Below, in pieces: positions 8,763 through 18,170 of a stretch of 64,000 nt of DNA; positions within the stretch are counted from its first letter, which is position 1, and the number at the start of each line of letters is the position of its first letter. The position numbers and the translations under genes were made by a program. The notes beneath the pieces were generated by a model that had not been told where the DNA came from, ran no database searches, and saw only the letters and a list, made by a program, of their open reading frames with translations. Origin of the DNA: Dongia mobilis (GTDB taxonomy: Bacteria > Pseudomonadota > Alphaproteobacteria > Dongiales > Dongiaceae); NCBI RefSeq assembly GCF_004363235.1, contig NZ_SNYW01000008.1:496001-560000 (forward strand). Direction: 5' to 3'.

Positions 8763-9590
8763 ATGAGCAAACTGGAACTGCCGGGCAAACTGCTGCTGGT
8801 CGGCTGCGGCAAGATGGGTGGCGCGCTGCTGCGCGGCTGGCTGGCGCAGGGTGTGGCCGGCAGCGACGTTTTCGTGATTGACCCGGCGCCCAAGGGCCTC
8901 GACGACGTCGTGGCCCGGGGTGTCACGGTCTATACGCATTATGACGACATTCCGGACGGCCTAGGTCCGGCCCTGGTGCTTTTGGCGGTGAAGCCGCAAT
9001 TCATGGACGAGGCCCTCGAGCATCTCGAGATGATGGCCCAGCCGGGCACCACCTTCCTCTCCATCGCCGCCGGCAAGCCGGTCGAATATTTCAAGAAATC
9101 GCTCGGCATGCAGGTGCATGTGGTGCGCGCCATGCCGAATACGCCGGCCGCCGTCGGCCGCGGCATGAGCGTCATCTATCGCGATCCCGCCGTGCCGGCC
9201 AACATCCTCGACCTCTGCGGGCAGTTGCTGGCAGCAGTTGGCGAGATCGCCTGGATCGAGGACGAGGCGCTGATGCATCAGGTGACCGCCGTCTCGGGCG
9301 GCGGTCCCGCCTATACCTTCCTGCTGATCGAAGCCTTGGCCGAAGCGGGCCGCGTCGCCGGCCTTCCCGCCGATCTCGCCATGCGGCTCGCGCGCGCCAC
9401 CATCTGCGGCTCGGGCGAGCTCGCCCGGCAATCGCCCGAATCCGCTGCCGATCTCAGGCAGGCGGTGATGAGCCCCAAGGGTACCACCGAACAGGCGATC
9501 GCGGTCCTGACAGCGCCGGACGGCATCCAGCCCCTGATGAACCGCGCCATCGCGGCCGCGACGCATCGCTCGCGAGAGCTGGCCGGCTGA
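8763..9590 (+). CDS. proC: Pyrroline-5-carboxylate reductase
   Basis: A 275-aa cytosolic enzyme that reduces 1-pyrroline-5-carboxylate to L-proline with NAD(P)H, the last step of proline synthesis. The Rossmann motif is VGCGKMGGALLRGW near the N-terminus. The P5CR signature region SGGGPAYTFLLIEALAEAG and the C-terminal SPKGTTEQAIAVL, with the substrate-binding residues, are complete. Its stop codon overlaps the start of the YbaK gene by one base (TGATG), so the two are co-translated. Confidence 0.96.
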   Translation: MSKLELPGKLLLVGCGKMGGALLRGWLAQGVAGSDVFVIDPAPKGLDDVVARGVTVYTHYDDIPDGLGPALVLLAVKPQFMDEALEHLEMMAQPGTTFLSIAAGKPVEYFKKSLGMQVHVVRAMPNTPAAVGRGMSVIYRDPAVPANILDLCGQLLAAVGEIAWIEDEALMHQVTAVSGGGPAYTFLLIEALAEAGRVAGLPADLAMRLARATICGSGELARQSPESAADLRQAVMSPKGTTEQAIAVLTAPDGIQPLMNRAIAAATHRSRELAG

Positions 9591-10066
9591 TGGCAGATGG
9601 CAGTGTCGCCCGCGTCCGCGCCGCCCTCGAAGCGGCGGGTCTCGCTACCGAGATCCGGGAATTCGACGCCTCGACCCGCACCTCGGCCGATGCCGCCGCG
9701 GCGATCGGCTGCGAAATTGCCCAGATCGCCAAATCCCTGATCTTCAAGGGGGCGCAATCCGGCCGCGCCATCCTCATCGTGGCCTCGGGCGTCAACCGCG
9801 TCGACGAGGGCAGGGTGGCGCAGGCGCTGGGCGAGAAGATCGTCAAGGCCGATGCCGAATTCGTGCGCGCCGAGACTGGCTTTGCCATCGGCGGGGTCGC
9901 GCCCGTGGCCCATGCCGGGCCGGTCACGATCCTGGTCGATGCCGATCTGCTGGCCCATGCCGAGATCTGGGCGGCAGCTGGGGCGCCCAATGCCGTCTTC
10001 CGCCTGACGCCGGCGGAGCTTGTCCGTATCACCGGCGGCAAGGTCGCCGCCATTCGCAAGGACTAG
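9590..10066 (+). CDS. YbaK/EbsC-type aminoacyl-tRNA deacylase
   Basis: A 158-aa single-domain protein of the YbaK/ProX editing family, which hydrolyses mischarged aminoacyl-tRNAs (for example Cys-tRNAPro or Ala-tRNAPro). The family lysine is in IAKSLIFKG, and the FVRAETGFAIGGVAPVAH motif (GxxxGGxxP) forms the active site. Which mischarged tRNA it edits cannot be told. It is coupled to proC by a 1-nt overlap, a sensible pairing for proline metabolism. It ends convergently with the kinase gene, sharing 4 nt. Confidence 0.92.
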   Translation: MADGSVARVRAALEAAGLATEIREFDASTRTSADAAAAIGCEIAQIAKSLIFKGAQSGRAILIVASGVNRVDEGRVAQALGEKIVKADAEFVRAETGFAIGGVAPVAHAGPVTILVDADLLAHAEIWAAAGAPNAVFRLTPAELVRITGGKVAAIRKD

Positions 10067-12381
10067 GAATCGGCGCGGGGCAGGAAGACACGCACCTCGG
10101 TGCCGCGGCCGACCTCGCTCTCGATCTCGATCCGGCCCGACATGGCGCCTGCCAGCGACTTGCAGATGGCGAGGCCCAGGCCGACGCCGCCGACATCGCG
10201 CGTATAGGAATCGGATACCTGGACAAACGGCCGGAACACATCGGCGAGGCGCTCACGCGGGATGCCGCGGCCGGTGTCGCTGACCGACAGTTTCACTTCC
10301 CTATCATCGGCTGTGGCCGCCATCGTCACCGTGACCCGCCCGCCTGCCGGCGTGAATTTCAGCGCATTGGTGACCAGGTTGGAGGCGATCTGGCCGAGCG
10401 CATGCGAATCGGCGCGGGCGACCAGATCCGAGTCCAGCGCAGGGACCTCCAGTACGATGCCCCTCTGCTGTGCCAGGGCCACCAGCCCAGGGCCGATGGT
10501 GTGCCATGCTTGCGCGAATCGCAGAGGCGCGATGTCGAGGTCCTGCTTGCCGGATTCGATGCGCGACAGGTCGAGAATCGAATTGACGATGGTTAGCAAC
10601 AGGGCGCCGCTTTCGTTGATATCGACGGCGTATTGCCGGTAGCGCTCATGGGCCAGCGGGCCGAAGATCTCGCGTCGCATCAGGTCCGAAAATCCGATGA
10701 TCGCGTTGAGCGGCGTGCGCAGTTCATGACTCATCACGGCAAGGAAGCTGGACTTCGCCTTGTTGGCCGCCTCGGCATGCTCCAGCGCCAATTCACGCTC
10801 GCGCAGCAGGCGCTGCAGTTCCTCCTCGCGCGAATGCAGATCGCTCATGTCGCGGATGATCGCCGTCAGGGTGGTCTTGCCGCCGACCGAGACCTTGGAG
10901 ATGGTGATGTCGAGCGGAATGATGCGGCCATCCGCGGTGATTCCGCGGATGTCGCGCCGGTCGCCAACCGCGCGGCTCCTGCCGTCGCTGATCATGTACC
11001 GGCGCAGCAGATCCTCGTGATGGTGCCGGGCTTCTGGCGGCAGCAACTGTTCGATCGAGCGGCCCAGCAGGTCACTCGCCCTCCATCCGAAAATGCGCTC
11101 GGCCTCGCGGTTGAAGCGCGTCACCTGAAAGCGGCTGTCGAGGGTCAGAATCCCGATCGGTGCCGTATCGAGGATTGCCTTCAGCCGGCTCTCGCTCTCG
11201 GTCAGCCGCTCCGAGGCACTCTGCAATTCCACCTCGGCATCCTTCAGCCTGGAGATATCCACCATGACGCCGCGCAGCAGTCGCGACCGGTTCTCGCGCG
11301 GGATGACCGAGACGCTTTCGTGGATCCAGACCGGTCGCCCGTCCGCAGCCCGCATGCGGTAGGTGCTGTCATAGGAACGGCCGGATGCAACCGCGCGTTC
11401 GTGGGTGGCGCGGGCGAGCGGCGCGTCTTCCGGAAATAGGTGGTTTTCCCAGAACAATGGCTCGGCCATCCAGACTGCCGCCGGGTAGCCGAGGATTCGC
11501 TCGACGCTGTCGCTGATGAAGGTGACCCGTTCCTTGTCGCTTTCCGCCTCCCAGACGATACCGTCGATGGTGTCGATGATATCGCGGTAGCTCTTCTCCG
11601 ACGCCTGGTGCTGGGCTGCGATGTGCTTCTGTTCGGTCACGTCGCGCACGACGCCGACGATGCGGCGGCGGCGATCCGGCGGTTCGACGAAAGCGCGTCC
11701 GACCACGCGCAGCCAGCGCTGCTCGCCATTTGCCAGATTCTGCCGGAACTCGAGCTCGATCAAACGGTCGCTGCTGACCGCTTCCTCGAATGCGGCCGTG
11801 ACCGCGGCACGATCCGGCTCGTGGATTTCGGCGATCAGTTCGCGAAAACCCTTGCGAATCGCCTGTCGCTGCAGGTCTGCGGACGGGCCGGCATGGGGCC
11901 GGTGCTCGATCTCGCCGGAAGTCGGGTCGATTTCCCAGGAGCCCATCTCTGCCGCCGCCAGGGCGAGGCGCAGGCGCTCTTCGCTCTCGCGCATGGCAAG
12001 ATCGCTGCTGCGGCGCTCCAGCGCCATCTTGATTGTCGCATGCAGTTCCCGTTCCGAGAATGGCTTCAGCAGATAGCCATAGGGTCTGGTCGCCCGCGCC
12101 CGGTCCAGCGTCGATTCCTCGGCATAGGCAGTGAGGTAGATGACCGGCAGCATCATGTCCGGCGGGATGCGGCTGGCCGTCTCGATACCGTCGATCTCGC
12201 CTTCGATATGGATGTCCATCAGGACGATGTCGGGCCGCTTCCGGGCAATCTCGGCAAGTGCCGCCGCCCCCGAGGATACCACCACGGCGACGTCATAGCC
12301 CAGCTTCTGCAGGCGCTGGCGCAGATTGAGCGCGACGACCCCCTCGTCCTCCACGACCATGACCTTGGGCGACATGTTCAT
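10063..12381 (-). CDS. Hybrid sensor histidine kinase with N-terminal receiver domain and PAS repeats
   Basis: 772 aa, no membrane segments. A CheY-like receiver is at residues ~5-125 (phospho-acceptor Asp56 in IVLMDIHI, Lys in GYLLKPF), followed by three PAS/PAC modules (~140-250, ~270-385, ~395-510). The HisKA domain has His552 in SHELRTPLNAIIGFSDL, and the HATPase domain shows NLVTNALKFTP, DTGRGIP and GVGLGLAICKSL. The receiver-first order suggests it is controlled by phosphotransfer from another kinase, most simply the one encoded 4 nt upstream in the same operon. Signal and output partner are unknown. Confidence 0.92.
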   Translation of the reverse strand: MNMSPKVMVVEDEGVVALNLRQRLQKLGYDVAVVVSSGAAALAEIARKRPDIVLMDIHIEGEIDGIETASRIPPDMMLPVIYLTAYAEESTLDRARATRPYGYLLKPFSERELHATIKMALERRSSDLAMRESEERLRLALAAAEMGSWEIDPTSGEIEHRPHAGPSADLQRQAIRKGFRELIAEIHEPDRAAVTAAFEEAVSSDRLIELEFRQNLANGEQRWLRVVGRAFVEPPDRRRRIVGVVRDVTEQKHIAAQHQASEKSYRDIIDTIDGIVWEAESDKERVTFISDSVERILGYPAAVWMAEPLFWENHLFPEDAPLARATHERAVASGRSYDSTYRMRAADGRPVWIHESVSVIPRENRSRLLRGVMVDISRLKDAEVELQSASERLTESESRLKAILDTAPIGILTLDSRFQVTRFNREAERIFGWRASDLLGRSIEQLLPPEARHHHEDLLRRYMISDGRSRAVGDRRDIRGITADGRIIPLDITISKVSVGGKTTLTAIIRDMSDLHSREEELQRLLRERELALEHAEAANKAKSSFLAVMSHELRTPLNAIIGFSDLMRREIFGPLAHERYRQYAVDINESGALLLTIVNSILDLSRIESGKQDLDIAPLRFAQAWHTIGPGLVALAQQRGIVLEVPALDSDLVARADSHALGQIASNLVTNALKFTPAGGRVTVTMAATADDREVKLSVSDTGRGIPRERLADVFRPFVQVSDSYTRDVGGVGLGLAICKSLAGAMSGRIEIESEVGRGTEVRVFLPRADS

Positions 12382-12385
12382 GGTA

Positions 12386-13843
12386 TCACCCTACCACGAC
12401 CGGGAAGGTCAGGTCGAAGCGGGTCGGGTTGCGCCGGTTGACCGAGATTTCGCCGTGCAGCTGCCGCGCCAGCATCTGCACCAGCGTCAACCCCAGGGTC
12501 GCGCTCTTGATTTCCTGACCGTCGCGCAGGCCGATGCCGTCGTCGCTGACCGACAGGGCGACCTCGTTGTCCCCGCTGCGGCGCGAGGCGACGTCGATCC
12601 GGCCGCGCATACCGCCCGGGAAGGCGTGCTTCAACGCATTGGCGATCAGTTCGTTGACGATGAGGCCGCACGGGATCGCCTGGTTGAGCGGCAGATGGAC
12701 GTCGTCGACGGCGACGGACAGGGCGATGCGGTCCGATGCCGTGCTGTAGGAATCCATCAAAGTCGGCAGCAGGCTGTCGAGGAAATTCGCGAAATCGACC
12801 CGCGCGAAATCCTTGGACTGGTAGAGTGTCTGGTGAATGAGCGACATCGACCGGATGCGGTTCTGGCTGTCGCGCAACATGGCGATGACGGTGGGATCGT
12901 CGATCTGGCTGGATTGCAGGTCAAGCAGCGAGTGGATGATCTGGAGGTTGTTCTTTACCCGGTGGTGGACTTCCGAGAGTAGCACGTCCTTCTCGCGCAG
13001 CGCCTGGCGGATGCTTTCCTCCTTCTGCTTGCGGTCGGAGATATCGACAATGGCGGAGAGGATCATGGTGCCGTCCTCCGTCTCGATCGGGTTGAGCCCG
13101 ATCTCGACCGGGAATTCGCTGCCATCCTTCCTGAGGCCGAAGAGGTCGCGGCCCTCACCCATCGGACGCGAAGCCGGCGCCGCAAAGAAGCCGTGGCGCA
13201 AAGCGGGGTGCTGCGAGCGGAACCGCTCCGGCACCAGGATCTCGATCGACTGGCCCAGTAACTCCGACCGGTCATAACCGAACACGCGCTCGGCCTCGGC
13301 ATTGACCATCTCGATCCGACCCTGTTGGCTGATCATGACCATGGCATTGGGGGCTGCCTCGACCACGCGGCGGAAACGCTCGGCGGAGCGCCGGCGCTCG
13401 GTAATGTCGACGATGGCGGAGAGAATTTTCAGGCCCTGATCCGTCTCGATCGGATTGAGGCCGATCTCGACGGGAAATTCGCTGCCATCGCGGCGCATGC
13501 CGTAGAGCTCGCGGCCGGCACCCATGGGCCGCGAACGTGGATCGGTGGAGAATCCATTGCGCAGCTGCGGATGGTGTCCGCGGAACCGCGGCGGGATCAA
13601 CATTTCGACCGAGCGGCCGATGAGCTCGTCGCGGCCATAGCCGAACAGCCGTTCGGACTGGGCGTTGACCAGTTCGATACGGCCCTCGGCGTCGACCATC
13701 ACCAGGGCACTAGGCGAGGCTTCGACGATGCGGCGGAACTGCCGCTCGCTCTCGCTTACCAATGCCTCGGCGCCGGCGCGTCCCGCCGGTCCTGTCTCGC
13801 CTTCCGCAGCTTCGCCTGTTGAGTTATCGCGCTGCACCGTCAC
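12386..13843 (-). CDS. PAS-domain sensor histidine kinase, HisKA_2/HWE-like
   Basis: A 485-aa soluble kinase. Two PAS domains (residues ~30-150 and ~155-275) are near copies of each other: both contain GSEFPVEIGLNPIET and ILSAIVDI. The dimerisation/phosphoacceptor box is SEVHHRVKNNLQIIHSLL (His293/294), typical of HisKA_2 kinases, followed by a HATPase with NELIANALKHAFPGG and DDGIGL. The start is GTG13843, with GTG13837 also possible. It is 4 nt upstream of the receiver-containing kinase and likely phosphorylates it. PAS domains could bind haem, flavin or small ligands; no cofactor residue is diagnostic. Confidence 0.92.
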   Translation of the reverse strand: MTVQRDNSTGEAAEGETGPAGRAGAEALVSESERQFRRIVEASPSALVMVDAEGRIELVNAQSERLFGYGRDELIGRSVEMLIPPRFRGHHPQLRNGFSTDPRSRPMGAGRELYGMRRDGSEFPVEIGLNPIETDQGLKILSAIVDITERRRSAERFRRVVEAAPNAMVMISQQGRIEMVNAEAERVFGYDRSELLGQSIEILVPERFRSQHPALRHGFFAAPASRPMGEGRDLFGLRKDGSEFPVEIGLNPIETEDGTMILSAIVDISDRKQKEESIRQALREKDVLLSEVHHRVKNNLQIIHSLLDLQSSQIDDPTVIAMLRDSQNRIRSMSLIHQTLYQSKDFARVDFANFLDSLLPTLMDSYSTASDRIALSVAVDDVHLPLNQAIPCGLIVNELIANALKHAFPGGMRGRIDVASRRSGDNEVALSVSDDGIGLRDGQEIKSATLGLTLVQMLARQLHGEISVNRRNPTRFDLTFPVVVG

Positions 13844-14006
13844 GATTGCGACAAGCTCCTCGTGTCGACCGGTCAGCCCCCGTCCGAACTCACCCTGTAT
13901 CCCATCTCATAGAAAGTCGCCGGAACTGTCAAATGCGGGAGCCTTGCTTGGCGGCCATGGTTAGTCATCGCTGTGACAAGCTTCTTATCAGTCTGTCACA
14001 AAACCG

Positions 14007-15428
14007 CTACGGCACCGCAGGCCATACGTGAAGGCGGACAGGTTCTGTACGGCCGCGCAACAATGTCGGCCCAATATCGGTGAAGGCTGGCAGGTCCGGC
14101 GCCAGGGCACGGGCAGCGGCCAGGCAGGAATCCGAGACGGCGATGCGGCAGTCGAAATCGCGGGTCAGGCGTTCGATCCGTGCCGCCACATTGGCGGCGT
14201 CGCCGACCACGGTGAATTCGAGGCGCTGATCGACGCCGACATTGCCGACGACGGCGGGGCCGAAATGCAGGCCGATGCCAAGTGCCAGCGGGATTTCGCC
14301 GCGCTGCGCCCGCTTTTCGCACCAGCGATCCATCTCGCGATGCAGATCGATGGCACAGAGGACGGCCTGACGGGCTGCCTCGCCATGGCGGGCATCGGCA
14401 GACGCATTGCCAAGGGCGCCGAATGTCGCCATGAACCCGTCGCCGAGATATTTGTCGAGCGTGCCGCCATGGCGGAAGACGATCGCCGTGGCGCGCGCGT
14501 GGAAGCTTCGCAGCAGGGCCAGGACCCGTTCCGGTTCCAGCTTCTCCACCAATGTGGTGAACTCCCGAATATCCGCGAACATGACGGCGACGTGGCGTAC
14601 CTGTGGCCGGCCGAAATCGGCAGCACCCGATCTGCCGGCCTGCGCCGCCAGCATCGCATCGGCGACATCGGGCGAGACATAGCGGCTGAGATCGGCGCGC
14701 GCGACTTCGGCCCTCACACGCCGCAGCAGCAGGCTGCGGGCGCGCCAGACCGATGCCGCCAGCAGGCCGGTGGCGATGGCAGTGAGGACGTTCTGGGTCA
14801 GCAGCGTCGTGATGCCGACATAGCGCGGGTCGAGGATCACCGCGAGGACCTCGGCCGGGGTCAGGTTTTCCGTCGATTCCTCGAAACGCACCGTGTCGGG
14901 AAGGTGGTAGAGGATGAACACGCCAGCCGACCAGACGGCGATGATGCAGAGGCCGGTCCAGATGACGTGGCCGGGGCGATAGGACAGGGCCGAGCCGATC
15001 AGCAGCAGGATCAAATAGAGGAACTCGACGAAGCGGATGCGCATCTGCACCGGCCAGTCGAAGGCAATGCGGTCCGGCGGCTGCATCATGATCGCCGCGG
15101 TGATCAGCACGACGTCGAACAGAATGAAGACGAGCCGCAACCGGTCGGCGTGACGCCAGCCTCGCGTCAAATGCGGCACCAGGCCCAGCAGGAAGAAGAG
15201 GCCGACCAGCGCGAGATAGTAGAAGACCCGTGGCGCGTCGACGATGAACGGCAGCCAGGCGGCAACAACAATCACGGCGATCGATCGCGCCGCAAAGGCG
15301 AAGGCCAATCCGGCCTGCTCCTCGGCGGCAATGGCGGCGGCGAGGCGTGTGTCGCCGGCGGTGCGGCTGGAAAACAGCTGCCGCCAACCGAAATGGGTCT
15401 GGTCTTGAACTCGCGATCGTCCCTTCAT
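14007..15428 (-). CDS. Membrane-bound class III adenylate/guanylate cyclase
   Basis: About 473 aa: an N-terminal region with six hydrophobic segments, a short coiled linker (LLLRRVRAEVARADLSRYVSPDVADAM) and a C-terminal class III cyclase domain. The domain shows MFADIREFT with the metal Asp, HGGTLDKYLGDGFMATFG with the second metal Asp and Lys, and FTVVGDAANVAARIERL with the transition-state Asn/Arg. The purine-selecting Lys and Asp suggest ATP, hence cAMP, but this is inference. ATG15428 is preferred because AGG precedes it; an in-frame ATG at 15539 would add 37 residues. Confidence 0.88.
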   Translation of the reverse strand: MKGRSRVQDQTHFGWRQLFSSRTAGDTRLAAAIAAEEQAGLAFAFAARSIAVIVVAAWLPFIVDAPRVFYYLALVGLFFLLGLVPHLTRGWRHADRLRLVFILFDVVLITAAIMMQPPDRIAFDWPVQMRIRFVEFLYLILLLIGSALSYRPGHVIWTGLCIIAVWSAGVFILYHLPDTVRFEESTENLTPAEVLAVILDPRYVGITTLLTQNVLTAIATGLLAASVWRARSLLLRRVRAEVARADLSRYVSPDVADAMLAAQAGRSGAADFGRPQVRHVAVMFADIREFTTLVEKLEPERVLALLRSFHARATAIVFRHGGTLDKYLGDGFMATFGALGNASADARHGEAARQAVLCAIDLHREMDRWCEKRAQRGEIPLALGIGLHFGPAVVGNVGVDQRLEFTVVGDAANVAARIERLTRDFDCRIAVSDSCLAAARALAPDLPAFTDIGPTLLRGRTEPVRLHVWPAVP

Positions 15429-15731
15429 TTGTGCCTGGCTTCTTCCTTCCCCGGAGTTCTTCCTGCCCGTGACCACTTCCCGCCACTGTCCGGCTGGCGG
15501 CGTGATCCGCCGCCGGCCGGCCCAGACTTGATACGTCATTGCCCGGTCGTGGTGCTGCAGGATTACGGCAAAAACTTGTCCCGGCTGGATTGCAGGCGTC
15601 GCCCGGGTGCCGGGCGACCTGCCCTATTCTCGATATGTCTTGCCTAAAACTATGGATAGTCTGGAATCCTGTCCGTAAGAAACCTAATTTCTTAGCCTGT
15701 TCCCCCAGATCGACGAAATGAGGTCAGCCAG

Positions 15732-16718
15732 ATGGCAAATGCGACCGCCACCCATTCTGCCCCGACCCGGCCGACGCCCGCGGGTTCCCGCCAGCGCCGC
15801 ATGGTGGCGCTGATTTCGTACCTCGCGCCCAATCCTGGCATGTCGCCGGCCCCGCTGGAGGGCGTCAAATACCTGCACGCCAACCGGCCACTGCCGCGCA
15901 GCCCGGTCTTCTACGAGCCCAGCATCTGCATCCTGGCCCAGGGCCGCAAGCGCGGCTATCTCGGCGACGAGACTTTCGTCTATGACGCCCAGCAATACCT
16001 GGTTCTTTCCGTGCCGCTGCCGTTCGAGGTCGAGACCGAGGCGAGCGAGGCGGAACCGCTGCTGGGCCTGGCGCTCAATGTCGATCTCGCGGTCCTCGCC
16101 GAGATGCTGATGGCGATCGACCAGGCAGGGCATCACATGCCGGCGGCACCCAAGGGCATCTTCGCGACGCCGCTGGACGATGCGCTGGGTGATGCGGTGC
16201 TGCGCCTGCTCGAAATCCTGGCCGGGCCGGAAATCGAACGGCGGCTGCTCGGCCCGGGCATCCTGCGCGAGATCTATTACCGCGTGCTTACCGGTGCGCA
16301 GGGCGGGGCGCTGCGCGCGGCCCTTGCCCATCACAGCCAGTTCGGCAAGGTGGCTAAGGCGCTGCGCCGCATCCATCAGGAATTCGACGGCGATCTCGAT
16401 GTCGCGGCCCTCGCCTCGGAGGCGGGCATGAGCCCGGCGGCGTTCCATGCCCATTTCAAGGCGGTGACGCAGACCTCGCCGATCCAGTACCTGAAGACCA
16501 CGCGCCTGCACCGGGCTCGCCTCATCATGGTGCAGGAGGGGGCGAATGCGGCGGTGGCGGCGGTGCGGGTTGGCTATGAAAGCCCGTCTCAGTTCAGCCG
16601 CGAGTTCAAACGCCTGTTCGGCCGTTCGCCGGTCGAGGAGGCGCGCTTCATGAAGAACCTGCTGGCGGTGCCGCCGGTCATGCGCCGGACCGACCAGGCC
16701 TTTCCGACGGCACCCTGA
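15732..16718 (+). CDS. AraC family transcriptional regulator (AraC_N type)
   Basis: 328 aa. The N-terminal half is the AraC_N ligand-binding domain (PF06719: FYEPSICILAQGRKRGYLGDETF, and YLVLSVPLPFEVET). The C-terminal half has two helix-turn-helix motifs: LDVAALASEAGMSPAAFHAHFK, then NAAVAAVRVGYESPSQFSREFKRLFGRSP. Members usually activate a nearby oxidoreductase or efflux gene; no such gene is adjacent here, so the target is unknown. It is divergent from the cyclase and convergent with corA, 7 nt away. Confidence 0.93.
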   Translation: MANATATHSAPTRPTPAGSRQRRMVALISYLAPNPGMSPAPLEGVKYLHANRPLPRSPVFYEPSICILAQGRKRGYLGDETFVYDAQQYLVLSVPLPFEVETEASEAEPLLGLALNVDLAVLAEMLMAIDQAGHHMPAAPKGIFATPLDDALGDAVLRLLEILAGPEIERRLLGPGILREIYYRVLTGAQGGALRAALAHHSQFGKVAKALRRIHQEFDGDLDVAALASEAGMSPAAFHAHFKAVTQTSPIQYLKTTRLHRARLIMVQEGANAAVAAVRVGYESPSQFSREFKRLFGRSPVEEARFMKNLLAVPPVMRRTDQAFPTAP

Positions 16719-16725
16719 GCGCAGC

Positions 16726-17805
16726 CTAGAGCCAGCCGCGCCGCCGGAAGTACCAGAAGGGCAGCACTGCCGACAGCACCATCAGCGCAATCGCGAAGGG
16801 ATAGCCGAATCTCCAGCCCAGCTCCGGCATGAACTCGAAGTTCATGCCGTAGATGCTGGCGATCAGGGTTGGCGGCAGAAAGGCGACTGCCGCCACGGTG
16901 AAGATCTTGATGATAGCGTTCTGCTCGATATTGATCAGGCCCAGCGTCGCATCGAGCAGGAAATTGACCTTCCCGCCCAGGAAATTGGCATGGTCCGTGA
17001 TCGAGGCGATGTCGCGGGTGAGCGTCTTCAGGCGCAGCTTGGTATCCTTCTTGAGATCGGCCTGGGCCGTCAGGAACAGGGTCAGGCGCGAGAGGCCCAG
17101 CAGCGAATCCCGCGCCTTGGTGCCGATGTCGCCGCAGCGCGCGACGCGAAACAGCACGTTCTGCAGGTCGGCGCCGGAATGCCGTGTTTCTGCCCCGCGG
17201 CGTTTTTTTCCGGTCTGGCGCGCGGGTGCGCGGAACACATCGCGCGAGACGCGTTCCATATCCGCGGCGGCAAGTTCCAGGATGTCGGCAAGGCGGTCGG
17301 CGATGCCTTCCAGGATGCCGAGCAGGATCATCTGCGGCGTTGCCGCGATGGCCGGGTCACGCTCGGCGCGCCGGCTGAAGGCGGCGAAGGGCAGCGGATC
17401 GATGAAGCGCACGGTGATCAGGCGATCCGGCAGCAGCACGAAGGTCGCGGCGCCGCTCTCCGGCACGTCGGTTGCCGCCCGGTGCAGGACCGGCGTCGTC
17501 ATGAACAGGGCCCCGTGATCGGCATAGAGCCGGCTCGATGCCTCGATCTCGTGCATCTCCTCGCGGGTCGGAATCTCGATCGCAAAGACGCGCTCGATGG
17601 CGGCGATCTCGGCAGCGCTGGGCGAGGTCAGGTCGATCCACACTGCGTCGGCGGGCATGCTGGCGATCGCATCGGCGCCCTCGGCGGCCACATGGCTCGG
17701 CAATTGCTCGGCCGGGGCGCGGGCATCGCGGGCGGCGAGGTTGGGCGTGCCGGATACGACGGTTTTTTCGAAGGTCTGGCCGCTATGGCGATAGGCGGTG
17801 ATCAT
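16726..17805 (-). CDS. corA: CorA family divalent metal transporter
   Basis: A 359-aa protein with a long cytoplasmic N-terminal domain and two C-terminal membrane helices. The selectivity motif YGMNFEFMPEL follows the first helix (AVAFLPPTLIASI), as in pentameric Mg2+/Co2+ channels of the CorA family. The domain before it (RLKTLTRDIASITDHANFLGGKVNFLLDATLGLI) is the long stalk helix. The N-terminus shows the VWIDLTSPSAAEIAAIE opening of the family. Mg2+ uptake is expected, although CorA proteins can also export Zn2+ (ZntB), which the GMN motif does not exclude. Confidence 0.94.
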   Translation of the reverse strand: MITAYRHSGQTFEKTVVSGTPNLAARDARAPAEQLPSHVAAEGADAIASMPADAVWIDLTSPSAAEIAAIERVFAIEIPTREEMHEIEASSRLYADHGALFMTTPVLHRAATDVPESGAATFVLLPDRLITVRFIDPLPFAAFSRRAERDPAIAATPQMILLGILEGIADRLADILELAAADMERVSRDVFRAPARQTGKKRRGAETRHSGADLQNVLFRVARCGDIGTKARDSLLGLSRLTLFLTAQADLKKDTKLRLKTLTRDIASITDHANFLGGKVNFLLDATLGLINIEQNAIIKIFTVAAVAFLPPTLIASIYGMNFEFMPELGWRFGYPFAIALMVLSAVLPFWYFRRRGWL

Positions 17806-18170
17806 GCTCGGTCCCCGTTGCTCGCGATCTCAAGTTGGGTGGTGCAATGGCTTGAGGCGGAACCGGGGGCGCGCAGGCCCTACCGGCTCAGGACGGCCCG
17901 CACACGGCGGCCGTCGCTGCTACTACTCGGCGGTTCGCACAGGGTGTGACGAAAATATGTCATGGTGCAATCGCGGGATCTGGAGGTGGCCAGCATAGGT
18001 TAACGGGGGCTTCTTTGAACCCTTTGCCGCCCCGAGTCAATCTGCCCGGTCGGCCCCGGCCTGCGCGGGTGAAAACGGCCGGCGGATATGCTTGTTCGCG
18101 GCGGCGCAGCCCCTATATCATTGCGATTGCAGCTCGGGTCGAAAGAACCACCGCGCGGGAGGGCAAGCCC
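17806..18170. other. 365-bp intergenic region without a recognised gene
   Basis: This gap separates corA (minus) and the TetR gene (plus). No open frame with a credible ribosome-binding site and no RNA gene or long palindrome was seen. It must contain both divergent promoters. A TTG-containing frame runs through part of it into the TetR gene but lacks coding character. Confidence 0.5.

Noticed and set aside
13972-14000. TGTGACA...TGTCACA inverted repeat suggesting a CRP site near the cyclase
   Set aside because: The half-sites match, but the spacer is about 15 bases, while CRP needs TGTGA-N6-TCACA. No other support.
15539-15721. 60-codon plus-strand frame before the AraC gene
   Set aside because: No ribosome-binding site and no protein-like composition; it fills a promoter region.
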